A DNA stretch of 64,000 bases, taken from the NCBI GenBank assembly GCA_965661625.1, contig CBFIEM010000014.1:1-64000 (forward strand), written 5' to 3'. The translations under genes and the position numbers were made by a program. This document shows, one piece after another, positions 16,399-25,623 of this stretch. Numbering within the stretch: position 1 is the first letter of the stretch; the number at the start of each line of letters is the position of its first letter. Below the pieces are notes generated by a model, which was not told the DNA's origin, ran no database searches, and saw nothing but the letters and a program-made list of their open reading frames with translations. Origin of the DNA: GCA-2705995 sp965661625 (GTDB taxonomy: Bacteria; Bacteroidota; Bacteroidia; Flavobacteriales_G; Salibacteraceae).

Positions 16399-17262
16399 AT
16401 GCCGAACTTAGCAATCCAATTGAGCGAATTACGTAATTATATATTCAGTCATGCACGTGTGGGCAATGAGGAGAACAGAATAGAGGCATTCATCAAGTGG
16501 TTTGTATCAGATGTTCTAGAATTTTCGAGGGCTGACCTGATATTAAAAGGTAAAAGCTTTTTAAAGCTTTCTGAGCTAGAAGTATTGCATGATCAATTAG
16601 CCTTACTGAATCAAGGTGTGCCCATTCAGTATATTTTCGGAAGTGTGCCTTTTTACTCGTGCGAAATTGATGTGGATTCAGCTGTTCTTATTCCAAGACC
16701 TGAAACTGAGGAGCTCGTAAATTGGGTTTGTAATGATTTTGCACACATGCCAAACGTAGCAGGGGTTGACGTGTGCACGGGAAGTGGTTGTATTGCTATA
16801 GCACTTGCGAAATTTTTGAAGAGCTCCTCAATTACTGGCACAGAACTGTCAGTTGATGCACTTGACAAAGCACATCTAAATGCCTTGAAAAACAATGTGG
16901 ACCTTACCTTGGTAAGGGATGACGCACTCAATTCAGAAGCAACATTCTCTGACTTAGACTTGCTCGTCTCAAACCCACCTTATGTGCTAGAATCTGACAA
17001 AGCATTCATGGATGATCATGTTTTAAAATTTGAGCCGAAGATGGCGCTGTTTGTACCTGATGAAAATCCGTTGTTATTTTACAGCGCAATAGCCCAAAAT
17101 GCTTTGAAGTGGCTCAAACAAGGAGGTTCGCTATATTTTGAAATTCATCAAAACCAAGCTGAATCAATGATAGAGCTGCTTTCAAAATTAAACTTCGAAA
17201 AGTTGGAAGTTAAAAAAGACATGCAAGGGAATAATAGGATGATAAAGGCAATTAATCCATGA
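16399..17262 (+). CDS. prmC: Peptide chain release factor N5-glutamine methyltransferase PrmC (HemK)
   Basis: Methylates the Gln of the GGQ motif in release factors RF1 and RF2 using SAM. The 287-residue protein has an N-terminal helical domain, the SAM-binding motif GVDVCTGSGCIAIALA, and catalytic NPPY at residues 192-195. It heads an operon with a barrel-like protein (4-nt overlap), ligA, a DUF6913-like gene and dapA. Its promoter predicts a leaderless transcript. Confidence 0.96.
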   Translation: MPNLAIQLSELRNYIFSHARVGNEENRIEAFIKWFVSDVLEFSRADLILKGKSFLKLSELEVLHDQLALLNQGVPIQYIFGSVPFYSCEIDVDSAVLIPRPETEELVNWVCNDFAHMPNVAGVDVCTGSGCIAIALAKFLKSSSITGTELSVDALDKAHLNALKNNVDLTLVRDDALNSEATFSDLDLLVSNPPYVLESDKAFMDDHVLKFEPKMALFVPDENPLLFYSAIAQNALKWLKQGGSLYFEIHQNQAESMIELLSKLNFEKLEVKKDMQGNNRMIKAINP

Positions 17263-17957
17263 AATGGTTAGTCTGTTGTGCCTTTTGCCTTTTATTCGAA
17301 TTAACTTTTGGTCAACTTGATACAATAGAGCAGCCTGAGGCCGTTCAATTTCATGGTGTTAAGTGGAAACCAGTATTTAGCCTTTTACGTTATCATTCCG
17401 GATTTCAGAGGTCTAGCCCAACATTTAATGGATTCAGGCTAGGGATGGAGTATAAGAGCAAGCTAAGGTTTGGGTTATTATTTCTGGGGCATGATGCTCC
17501 TGTGGATATCGAAACTTTTGAAGATGGAGCCCGACGCTCCTTAGTGTACGTATTTAGTGTGGGCGGAAGTGCTGAAATGTTAATCATAAATAATTACAGA
17601 TGGGAACTAGGTGTCCCTTATATAATAGGTGCTGGAGTAGGGTTGATAGAACAATATGGAATTGTAGAACGCCTCGTTTTGAATGAAGATAGGGTCAGCT
17701 TTGCATATCACCAATTGGGAGTGCGAAGTCAGTACAATATTAATTATTGGTTAGGTGTAAATGTTGGTATTGGTTATCGTGTGGGGATTTCTCCAGATGA
17801 AGAACTGCGTAATTTTATGCAAAATTACTATACGAGTTACGGATTCCGAATTCGTCCAAGTCACTTGCTAAAGAGTATCTTTCATCATAAAGAATTAGTT
17901 AAGTACAAGCAGGCGTTTTTTCAGGGAGAACGGTTAAAATTATGGGGGAATGAGTGA
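17259..17957 (+). CDS. Predicted outer-membrane barrel-like protein, unknown function
   Basis: A 232-residue protein with a cleavable signal peptide ending TFGQ. The mature part has alternating aromatic/polar strands (LRFGLLFLG, FSVGGSAEML, SFAYHQLGVRSQYNINYWLGVNVGIGYRVG) typical of small outer-membrane beta-barrels. I do not recognise a family. It overlaps prmC by ATGA and ligA by 8 nt, so it is co-transcribed with them, with no obvious functional link. Confidence 0.7.
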   Translation: MKWLVCCAFCLLFELTFGQLDTIEQPEAVQFHGVKWKPVFSLLRYHSGFQRSSPTFNGFRLGMEYKSKLRFGLLFLGHDAPVDIETFEDGARRSLVYVFSVGGSAEMLIINNYRWELGVPYIIGAGVGLIEQYGIVERLVLNEDRVSFAYHQLGVRSQYNINYWLGVNVGIGYRVGISPDEELRNFMQNYYTSYGFRIRPSHLLKSIFHHKELVKYKQAFFQGERLKLWGNE

Positions 17958-19965
17958 AGCAATAAAGAAGAAAATGAATGGCTTGGTGGCTGACTTACAG
18001 CGTCACAATAAGCTTTATTACATCGAGAGCAGGCCTGAAATTAGTGACTTAGAATTCGATGAACGCTTAGCAGAACTTCAAAAGCTGGAATCTGAATATC
18101 CTGAATATGCTGTTTCTTTCTCCCCGACTCAGCGGGTTGGTGGAGCTGTTACTAAGCATTTTAACACGGTGGCTCACGATTACCCTATGATGTCGCTTTC
18201 AAATAGCTATTCAAAGGAAGAAATTATAGAGTTCATCGAAAGGCTACAAAAAAGTATCATTGGCACACCGATGTTCGTGTGTGAGCTTAAATATGATGGT
18301 GTAGCAATAGGTATTAAATACACACAAGGAGAATTAAGCCGAGCTGTTACACGAGGAGATGGGTTAAAAGGGGATGATGTAACAGCTAACGTTAAAACAA
18401 TTAGGTCTGTTCCACTTAAATTACCAAAAGGCTCATACCCAGTAGAGTTTGAAATCAGAGGTGAGATTATTTTGCCAAGGTCACAATTTGAGGCATTAAA
18501 TAAGCAAATGATTGCGGAAGGAGAGCAGCCTTATGCAAATCCTAGAAACACGGCATCTGGAACGCTAAAGCTTCAGGACTCTTCAATAGTGGCAAAGCGC
18601 AAGCTTGATTGCTTTCTCTATGGCATATATTCACCTGAACACATTTCAGAATCACATTATGAAGCGGTTGAACTCGCTTCAGCGTGGGGGTTTAAGGCTC
18701 CAAAAGCAACTGATCGTTTTATTGAGCGCTGTGGCTCTGTAGACGAAATCATGAATTTTATTAATTACTGGGAGGATAAAAGGACAGAACTAGATTTTGA
18801 CATTGATGGCATTGTAATAAAAATCGACAGTTTTCAGCAGCAAAACCAATTGGGAATGACAGCAAAGTCGCCGAGGTGGGCTATTGCTTATAAATATAAA
18901 TCTGAGGAAGCGGTAACTGTTTTAAATCATGTAAGCTATCAAGTTGGTAGGACAGGCGCTATTACTCCTGTTGCAAATTTAGAGCCTGTTCTTCTCGCAG
19001 GAACAATTGTAAAACGTGCTTCACTGCATAATTCCGACTTTATTGAAAATCTTGACCTGCATATAGGAGATGTGGTTCATGTTGAAAAAGGAGGTGAAAT
19101 TATTCCGAAAATTACGGGTGTGGATGTTGAAAAACGAAATCAAGCTGCACAAAGAGTTGGTTATATCAACACTTGCCCTGCTTGTGGAGAACCGTTAAGC
19201 CGAATAGAAGGAGAAGCCCAACATTACTGCGTTAACTATTTGGGTTGTTCTCCTCAAATTGTTGGACGCATTGCTCATTTTATATCGCGTAAAGCAATGA
19301 ATATTGATGGTATTGGAGAGGAAACAGTTGAACAGCTCTATAAAGCAGGGCTTTTAAATTCTCCGGCAGACTTATACGACCTCAGTTATGACCAGTTAAT
19401 AGAGCAGGATAGGATGGCTGAAAAGTCAGTCAAGAATATCCTTGATGGTATCGCGGCTAGTAAGAATCAGTCATTTGAAAAGGTGCTTTTTGCATTAGGC
19501 ATAAGGTATGTTGGTGCCACAGTAGCTAAAAAATTAGCAAAGGCTTTTGGTTCTCTCGAAAAACTTAAGACTGCATCACATGATGCTTTATTAGAGGTAG
19601 ATGAAATTGGAGAACGAATTGCTCAAAGCGTAATGAATTACTTCAGTGACGATCTGAATCTCGAAGAGGTATACCGACTTGATAGTAAAGGGGTTACAAT
19701 GGAGATTAGTGAAGCAGAACAGCTTAAATCTAATGCCTTATCCGGCAAGAAATTTGTGATTTCAGGAGTTTTTCAAAATCATTCGCGAGATGAACTGAAG
19801 TTGCTGATAGAGCAACACGGTGGTAAAAATACAGGAAGTATTTCAAGTAAAACTGACTTCGTGTTAGCAGGAGAAAATATGGGGCCAAGTAAATTAGCAA
19901 AAGCGGAAAAGCTCGGTGTTCAGGTAATATCAGAAGTTGAATTTGAAGCGCTTATTCTATCATGA
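17950..19965 (+). CDS. ligA: NAD+-dependent DNA ligase LigA
   Basis: Seals nicks in replication and repair using NAD+. The 671-residue protein has the full domain order: the Ia domain, the adenylation domain with nucleophile Lys114 in KYDG, the OB fold, a four-Cys zinc finger starting CPACGEPL, helix-hairpin-helix repeats (IDGIGEETVEQL, ALGIRYVGATVAKKLA), and a C-terminal BRCT domain (GKKFVISGVF). The start overlaps the previous gene by 8 nt, and the end overlaps the next gene by ATGA. Confidence 0.98.
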   Translation: MSEAIKKKMNGLVADLQRHNKLYYIESRPEISDLEFDERLAELQKLESEYPEYAVSFSPTQRVGGAVTKHFNTVAHDYPMMSLSNSYSKEEIIEFIERLQKSIIGTPMFVCELKYDGVAIGIKYTQGELSRAVTRGDGLKGDDVTANVKTIRSVPLKLPKGSYPVEFEIRGEIILPRSQFEALNKQMIAEGEQPYANPRNTASGTLKLQDSSIVAKRKLDCFLYGIYSPEHISESHYEAVELASAWGFKAPKATDRFIERCGSVDEIMNFINYWEDKRTELDFDIDGIVIKIDSFQQQNQLGMTAKSPRWAIAYKYKSEEAVTVLNHVSYQVGRTGAITPVANLEPVLLAGTIVKRASLHNSDFIENLDLHIGDVVHVEKGGEIIPKITGVDVEKRNQAAQRVGYINTCPACGEPLSRIEGEAQHYCVNYLGCSPQIVGRIAHFISRKAMNIDGIGEETVEQLYKAGLLNSPADLYDLSYDQLIEQDRMAEKSVKNILDGIAASKNQSFEKVLFALGIRYVGATVAKKLAKAFGSLEKLKTASHDALLEVDEIGERIAQSVMNYFSDDLNLEEVYRLDSKGVTMEISEAEQLKSNALSGKKFVISGVFQNHSRDELKLLIEQHGGKNTGSISSKTDFVLAGENMGPSKLAKAEKLGVQVISEVEFEALILS

Positions 19966-20489
19966 TACATGGAATCCGACATCGTATAGGGTCTTGGTTG
20001 GTAAACCAATATCAAGAAACATCAACACGGAAATTAAATAAATCCTTACAGGCGTGTGAGTCCGTTATGGTGATCCTTCCTAGCCCGAAAGCTGAAGGCT
20101 TTCAAAATGCTAAGAATTGGTGTGAAAAGTTAAAACAGGACTATGGGGTTTTTAAGGTTGAAACCCTCTATATCAGTGACCGTAAACCTAAAAAGAACGA
20201 AGAGGTACCTTCAAACGAGTTGAACAAAGCTGGCCTAAACTGGTATGGTAAGCCCATTCCATTGGTTAGCTATACATCGCAACAAGTGGACCTACTAATC
20301 GATTTATCATATGATGATAGTATAAGTCTAAAGTACGTGTTGAAGGCTGTTCCGGCAGGTATGAAAGTTGGACGTAAAAAGAAAGCTACTGAGGAGATTA
20401 TGGATTTTGTCATTGACACTCAAAATAACCCATCTGTGCATTTTTTGACCGAACAAATTGAGCGATATTTGCGGATATTTCACCATTAG
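19962..20489 (+). CDS. Conserved hypothetical protein, DUF6913-like
   Basis: A 175-residue cytoplasmic protein without signal or membrane segment. It has a basic N-terminal helix, a strand SVMVILPSP, and the pattern LIDLSYDDSISLKYVLKAVPAGMKVG. It lies between ligA (ATGA overlap) and dapA (11-nt gap), where flavobacteria commonly carry a DUF6913 gene. The family match is from memory and the function is unknown. Confidence 0.65.
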   Translation: MIHGIRHRIGSWLVNQYQETSTRKLNKSLQACESVMVILPSPKAEGFQNAKNWCEKLKQDYGVFKVETLYISDRKPKKNEEVPSNELNKAGLNWYGKPIPLVSYTSQQVDLLIDLSYDDSISLKYVLKAVPAGMKVGRKKKATEEIMDFVIDTQNNPSVHFLTEQIERYLRIFHH

Positions 20490-20500
20490 AGATTGTAATT

Positions 20501-21388
20501 ATGACCTTGTTTTCAGGAGTAGGAGTGGCTTTAATAACCCCGTTCAAGGAGGATCTTTCAATTGATTACAAAGCGTTTGAAAAACTCATCAATCATGTAA
20601 TTGAAGGTGGAGTTGACTACCTAGTAGTTCAAGGAACAACAGGGGAGTCTGCGACATTGGATTCCACTGAAAAAAATGCTGTTCTTGAATTTGCTGTAGA
20701 AATCACAAAGTCTCGGGTACCTATAGTTTATGGGTATGGGGGAAATGATACACGCGCACTAATTAATGGCCTTGAATTACTTAACACAACTGGTGTTTCA
20801 GCATTTCTGTCTGCCAGCCCATATTACAATAAACCAACGCAGACAGGAATATACAAGCACTACAAGGCCTTAAGTGATGCAAGCCCGCTACCCATAATTC
20901 TCTATAATGTTCCTGGACGAACCGCATCTAATATTGAAGCTGAAACTACCCTCAGATTGGCCAGCGATTGTGCAAATATTGTTGCAATTAAAGAGGCTTC
21001 AGGTGACTTAGGACAAATGAGCCGTATAATTAAAGGGAAACCTGAATCGTTTACAGTGTTGTCTGGGGATGATGATTTAATCCTTCCGCAACTAAGTATT
21101 GGGGCGTCTGGAGTAATAAGTGTTATTGCGAACGCATTTCCGGCTGCTTTTTCAAAATTAGTTCACGCTGGGCTAGAACATGACTTTAAGACTGCACGGG
21201 CTTTACACTATACGTTGTCAGATGTAATTCCATTACTCTTTAAGGATGGAAATCCAGCAGGAGTGAAGGAAGTGCTTAAAATGCTAGGGATTGCTGAAGC
21301 GAATGTTCGATTGCCGCTTGATACGGTTACTGAAACAACTCGTAATGCACTTTACCGAGCCGTTTCTGATGCAAGCCTTCTGCATTAA
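20501..21388 (+). CDS. dapA: 4-hydroxy-tetrahydrodipicolinate synthase
   Basis: Condenses pyruvate with aspartate semialdehyde in the lysine/diaminopimelate pathway. The 295-residue TIM barrel has GTTGESATL near residue 45, the YNVPGRT motif with catalytic Tyr, and the Schiff-base Lys164 in AIKEASGD. It is the last gene of the prmC operon. Its stop codon abuts the end of the convergent ABC-F gene with no gap. Confidence 0.96.
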   Translation: MTLFSGVGVALITPFKEDLSIDYKAFEKLINHVIEGGVDYLVVQGTTGESATLDSTEKNAVLEFAVEITKSRVPIVYGYGGNDTRALINGLELLNTTGVSAFLSASPYYNKPTQTGIYKHYKALSDASPLPIILYNVPGRTASNIEAETTLRLASDCANIVAIKEASGDLGQMSRIIKGKPESFTVLSGDDDLILPQLSIGASGVISVIANAFPAAFSKLVHAGLEHDFKTARALHYTLSDVIPLLFKDGNPAGVKEVLKMLGIAEANVRLPLDTVTETTRNALYRAVSDASLLH

Positions 21389-23350
21389 TTAAGCTTGTTT
21401 ATCGAGTTGTTCAACCTTGGCGTGGTCCGTTTCCCATTGCTCCATCTTAGCATTAAGTTTCTTTTGCAAATCACCGTGCTTGTAATAGAGTTCTTGAGTC
21501 TCATCCCCATTAGGGTCTCTTGCTAAAGTAGCTAGCCTAGATTCTAACTCTTCAAGCTCTTGTTCTAGTTTTGCGATTTGATCTTCGGTTTTTTGCAACT
21601 GAGATTTGGCTTTTCTCAGCTGCTTTTCTTGTTGTTTCCTATCCTCCCTGTTGCCATTATCGACTTTAGCTGTCGATTTCTGTTTTTTATCAGCAGTCCG
21701 ACTTCCAGTACCGGCTTCAAATTCCCGAAATGAAGACACGTCATGACTCGCAAGAAAATCATCGATACCGCCAAGGTGTTCTTTCACTTTGCCGCCATCA
21801 AATTCATATGTTTTCTCTGTAAGCCCTTTAAGGAAATCACGATCATGGCTAACGAGAATTAAAGCACCATCGAAACGCTGCAGAGCATCTTTTAAGACTT
21901 CTTTAGAAGCAATGTCTAAGTGATTTGTTGGCTCATCCAGAATTAATAGGTTTACCGGCTTTAAGATAAGTTTAGCAAGTGCTAGTCTCGACTTTTCACC
22001 ACCCGAAAGCACACTTACTCGTTTGTCTACATCATCTTCACCGAATAGAAATGCGCCTAATAAATTTCGCTGCCTTGATGCCTTAGCCCATTCTTCTGAA
22101 TCGGCAGCATGCTCAATGGTTTCTAATACAGTGAGTTTGGGATCTAACGAGCTCTCTTGAACTTGAGCATAGTAACCTATGGAAACATTATGACCAATGG
22201 TAAGTTCGCCACCATGTTTCAGCTTGTCTGTAATCAGTTTAACGAATGTTGATTTTCCTTCACCATTCTTGCCTACTAAAGAAACCTTTTCGCCTCGAAC
22301 AACCTCTAAGTTAACGTCGGTGAAAATTTCATTTTCGTCATAACTCTTTTGAACATGCGCCGCCTTTAATACTACATCTCCAGCTCTAGGGGCAGGAGGA
22401 AAGCTGAAGCCAATGCTACGCTCATCGAGTTCATCTGCCTCAATTCGATCTACCTTGTCGAGTTGTTTCATGCGGGACTGAGCTTGTTTGGCTTTACTTG
22501 CTTTAGCCTTAAATCGCTCAATGAACCGCTCTTGTTGGTCAATGTATTTCTGTTGGTTGCGATAGGTAGCCATTTGCTGCTCATAGCGCTCCTCTCGAAG
22601 TTCAAAATATTTGGTGTACGGAACATTGTAGTCGTACGTTTTTCCAAATACTATTTCAATGGTGCGATTGGTAATATTGTCAAGGAACATCCTGTCATGT
22701 GAAATCATCATAACAGCACCTTCGTAGTTAATTAGGTAATCTTCTAGCCATAAAATCGACTGAATATCCAGGTGATTAGTGGGTTCATCCAATAACAATA
22801 GGTTAGGCTTGAGTAAAAGTAGTTTTGCAAGCTCTACCCGCATCTGCCACCCACCAGAAAAGGTATCCAAGCTTCGTGAGAAGTCATCATCCGAGAAGCC
22901 CAAACCTTTGAGGACTTTCTCAACCCTGCTTTCTAACTTTCCACTATCTAATAAACTGAGTCGTTCATGCTTATCGCTGAGCTCATTGATAAGGTCTAAG
23001 TAGGAATCTGACTCATAATCTTCCCGAGTTGATAACTCGTTGTTTATGTGTTCAATACGTTTCTCTATCTGAATAACTTCATCAAATGCTGAAAGCGCTT
23101 CATCAAAGATAGACTTGGAGCCTGCTACAGCAATTTCCTGAGGAAGGTATCCAATCGTTTTACCATCAGAAATGGCCATTTCTCCTGATGTAGGTTGTTG
23201 TTTACCTGCAATAATCTTAAGCATTGTAGACTTACCCACACCATTCTTACCCACTAGACCAATTCGGTCCTTAGGATTAATGATGAATGAAATGTCTAGA
23301 AAAAGATCTTTTCCAGAGAAAGAAACCGATATGTTATTGAGTGAGATCAT
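21389..23350 (-). CDS. ABC-F family ATPase (Uup/YdiF-like)
   Basis: A 653-residue cytoplasmic protein with two ABC ATPase domains and no membrane segments. Walker A motifs are GKNGVGKST and GKNGEGKST, signatures are FSGGWQMR and LSGGEKSR, and both Walker B sites end in LLDEPTNHLD. A basic linker sits between the domains, and a C-terminal coiled coil spans roughly residues 560-650. ABC-F proteins of this form act on ribosomes (translation relief) or, for Uup, on DNA intermediates. The start shares one base with the stop of the upstream barrel gene (TAATG). Confidence 0.94.
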   Translation of the reverse strand: MISLNNISVSFSGKDLFLDISFIINPKDRIGLVGKNGVGKSTMLKIIAGKQQPTSGEMAISDGKTIGYLPQEIAVAGSKSIFDEALSAFDEVIQIEKRIEHINNELSTREDYESDSYLDLINELSDKHERLSLLDSGKLESRVEKVLKGLGFSDDDFSRSLDTFSGGWQMRVELAKLLLLKPNLLLLDEPTNHLDIQSILWLEDYLINYEGAVMMISHDRMFLDNITNRTIEIVFGKTYDYNVPYTKYFELREERYEQQMATYRNQQKYIDQQERFIERFKAKASKAKQAQSRMKQLDKVDRIEADELDERSIGFSFPPAPRAGDVVLKAAHVQKSYDENEIFTDVNLEVVRGEKVSLVGKNGEGKSTFVKLITDKLKHGGELTIGHNVSIGYYAQVQESSLDPKLTVLETIEHAADSEEWAKASRQRNLLGAFLFGEDDVDKRVSVLSGGEKSRLALAKLILKPVNLLILDEPTNHLDIASKEVLKDALQRFDGALILVSHDRDFLKGLTEKTYEFDGGKVKEHLGGIDDFLASHDVSSFREFEAGTGSRTADKKQKSTAKVDNGNREDRKQQEKQLRKAKSQLQKTEDQIAKLEQELEELESRLATLARDPNGDETQELYYKHGDLQKKLNAKMEQWETDHAKVEQLDKQA

Positions 23351-23994
23351 TATTTCAATTTAAACCAACCAAAAGAGAAACCAGTAGAAATCCGCACCGA
23401 GCGCAGATCCTTGTACGTAATATCATGCTCGTCAAGTGCTTCAAAGCCAGTCACAAAACGATAGCCAATTCCCACATGTACTTTACACCAATCATTGAAG
23501 CGATAGTAACCCCGAACTTGAGGCGTAATAGAGGTAAATGAGGAATTGCTTAGTGATTTGCCGAAAGGATTAGATAAGCCTAAGCTCCCAAACCCTACTT
23601 GGAGGATAGCATCGAGGTGGAAGTCGAAGTTAGGGCGATATATATAACCAGCTTGAATCCCGTAATGACTGTAACTCAGAGACCCCTCACCTTCAGTGCG
23701 AAATGCAGCATTTTGGTTGGACCCAGCATAAATGGTGTACGCCACAGTCTTAGGGATACGGTTAAGCTCTTGCTCATAAAAACCGCCGAGAAGAATAAAT
23801 TGGTTGTAGAGAAAAGCTCCTTCCAAAGTTCCGGTAATAGCTACTTCCTTATTGATGAACGACATACCTGTTCCAAGTCCTCCATAACCATCTATGTAAA
23901 ACTCACCATCAGCCAAAAGCCGTTCTTGCTTCTTGTTTTGGGCAAAGCCATTTGAAGCGGTAAGAATAACAAATAGGACAAGGCTCCAGCGCAT
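23350..23994 (-). CDS. Predicted outer-membrane beta-barrel protein
   Basis: A 214-residue protein with signal peptide ending GFAQ, followed by strands rich in Gly and aromatics (GGLGTGMSFINKEVAITGTLEG..., FHLDAILQVGFGSLGL, CKVHVGIGYRFVTG) and a final aromatic strand FSFGWFKLK, as expected for a small outer-membrane barrel. No family is recognised. The ATG lies 4 nt after a TACATTTG element. It is upstream of and coupled to the ABC-F gene (TAATG). Confidence 0.75.
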   Translation of the reverse strand: MRWSLVLFVILTASNGFAQNKKQERLLADGEFYIDGYGGLGTGMSFINKEVAITGTLEGAFLYNQFILLGGFYEQELNRIPKTVAYTIYAGSNQNAAFRTEGEGSLSYSHYGIQAGYIYRPNFDFHLDAILQVGFGSLGLSNPFGKSLSNSSFTSITPQVRGYYRFNDWCKVHVGIGYRFVTGFEALDEHDITYKDLRSVRISTGFSFGWFKLK

Positions 23995-23998
23995 CGCG

Positions 23999-24006
23999 CA
24001 AATGTA
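23999..24006 (-). promoter_or_regulatory. -7 promoter element of the barrel/ABC-F operon
   Basis: TACATTTG on the minus strand, an exact TAnnTTTG match, ending 4 nt before the ATG at 23994. Confidence 0.65.
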
Positions 24007-24054
24007 GTAAATCAGTTGCCCGATAAATACCTTTTTCTCGGTGAAAGAAAGCCA

Positions 24055-24062
24055 TACTTTTG
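24055..24062 (+). promoter_or_regulatory. -7 promoter element of the endonuclease I gene
   Basis: TACTTTTG, an exact TAnnTTTG match, 1 nt before ATG 24064 and 4 nt before ATG 24067. The usual 4-5 nt spacing in this window favours 24067. Confidence 0.6.
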
Positions 24063-24066
24063 TATG

Positions 24067-25623
24067 ATGAAAAAATGGATGCTTTCGATTATACTTTTGC
24101 TTGTAGTATTTGTAGAACTAAGGGCTCAACTTAGGTTTTCTGCGGATTCTGTGCTTTTTGAGGAAACACTCTATGGAGCAGTGGATACGGTAGATGTCAT
24201 GATTTACAACGACTGGTCTTCAGATATTTCAGTTGTTATCACTGGATTTGAAGTTTATGGAAATGTTGTAGTATATCCAAGCCAGTCATCAGTACAAATT
24301 GCGTCCCTTGATAGTCAAGAAGTTCAATTGTTTTTCCAACCAGAGCATAACATTATCCATGCTGGAAATATTCTGTTCAATTCAGATTATTTGGGAGCAA
24401 CGGCTCTACCATTTAAGGCAGTTGGTAGGTTTAGCAGAAGTTATTATGATCCTTCATTTAATAAGCATGAGGAAAGCCTGAAGAATAGTTTAAAGTCAAT
24501 TATTAGTCAAGGGTACTCATCACAAGGTTATAATGGCGCTCGAGACGAGATGTATGGCGATCTTGATAATGTAAATGGTGATGTTACATGTGTTTATACA
24601 GGTAGGGTAGCTAGTTTTAATACAAGACCAGGTGCGAATGCGAATAGTTTCAATTGTGAGCACACCTTTCCTCAGGGCAAATTCAACTCAAACGAACCCA
24701 TGAAGAGCGATATACATCATTTATTTCCAACTGATGTAAATGCGAATAGCCAACGCGGGAGTTTACCATTTGGCGCTGTTGTGAATGCCAGCTGGACTCA
24801 AGGAGGGAGTAAAAAAGGAGGGTCGCGGTTTGAACCTAGAGATGCTCAAAAAGGTCAAACTGCACGCGCGATGTTGTACTTTACTACGCGTTACCAAGAT
24901 TATGATAATTTCATTGGCTCCCAAGAAGCAACACTCAAGGCTTGGAACGAGCAATACCCTCCATTGGCCTCAGAAAGGCAACGAAATGATGGCGTTCAAC
25001 AATTGCAAAATAATCGAAATCCATTCATTGATTATCCCCAGTTTGCTGAGCGGATTTCCACTTTTACGAATGCAACTAGTTCTGCCAAAATGGACGATAG
25101 TTTATTTGTTTCAGTTGATACTGCTCGTTTCTCAAGTAACACTCAAGACTTGATATTTCATGTAGTTTGGTATAATCGTGGTAATACGGTTCAAGTGCTC
25201 AAGAACTTTAACCTTTCGGGTCCTGGTATGATGTGGTTAGATGGACTTACAGATAGTTTGATTTTGGAAGCAGGAGAAGCTGTGGAGTTTAGCTTTAACA
25301 CTGATGGTAATGTTCCAGTCGGATCCACACATACCTTTAATTATACCCACAGCAGTCCCACAAGTACTTATTCTGGATTAATATTAATTGAAAGTGGATG
25401 GACACCATTAAGTGTCTCGCATCCAGATACGGCTCCGGTGTTTAAATTATACCCAAACCCAGCTACTAATGTGTTGAATTGGGAGGGTGATTTTAAAGTT
25501 TCAATCTTTAATGGCCTTGGACAATTAGAGCGCGAGTGCACAAGCCCTTGCAGTTTAAACTTAGTTCCTGGGGCTTATGTTGTGAGAGGGGGAGGCCAGA
25601 CCCAACCTCTTTTTATCAATTAA
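24067..25623 (+). CDS. Secreted endonuclease I family nuclease with T9SS sorting domain
   Basis: A 518-residue secreted protein. The signal peptide ends ELRAQ. Residues ~20-125 form a DUF1573/Hydin-like Ig domain (VMIYNDWSSDISVV). The endonuclease I core follows with NCEHTFPQG (His199 from this start) and SDIHHLFPTDVNANSQRG. The C-terminal ~75 residues are a T9SS type-A sorting domain (FKLYPNPATNVLNW). It probably degrades extracellular DNA for nutrient use. The frame is open from 24016, but the promoter at 24055-24062 places the start at 24067 (or 24064). The 3' end overlaps the convergent acyltransferase gene by 8 nt. Confidence 0.9.
   Translation: MKKWMLSIILLLVVFVELRAQLRFSADSVLFEETLYGAVDTVDVMIYNDWSSDISVVITGFEVYGNVVVYPSQSSVQIASLDSQEVQLFFQPEHNIIHAGNILFNSDYLGATALPFKAVGRFSRSYYDPSFNKHEESLKNSLKSIISQGYSSQGYNGARDEMYGDLDNVNGDVTCVYTGRVASFNTRPGANANSFNCEHTFPQGKFNSNEPMKSDIHHLFPTDVNANSQRGSLPFGAVVNASWTQGGSKKGGSRFEPRDAQKGQTARAMLYFTTRYQDYDNFIGSQEATLKAWNEQYPPLASERQRNDGVQQLQNNRNPFIDYPQFAERISTFTNATSSAKMDDSLFVSVDTARFSSNTQDLIFHVVWYNRGNTVQVLKNFNLSGPGMMWLDGLTDSLILEAGEAVEFSFNTDGNVPVGSTHTFNYTHSSPTSTYSGLILIESGWTPLSVSHPDTAPVFKLYPNPATNVLNWEGDFKVSIFNGLGQLERECTSPCSLNLVPGAYVVRGGGQTQPLFIN

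Noticed and set aside
23599..23955. 118-codon plus-strand frame antisense to the barrel gene
   Set aside because: No signal, domain or promoter; the minus-strand gene has a signal peptide and a -7 element.
24785..25153. 122-codon frame inside the endonuclease I gene
   Set aside because: Lies in another frame of a gene with clear catalytic motifs and shows no domain of its own.
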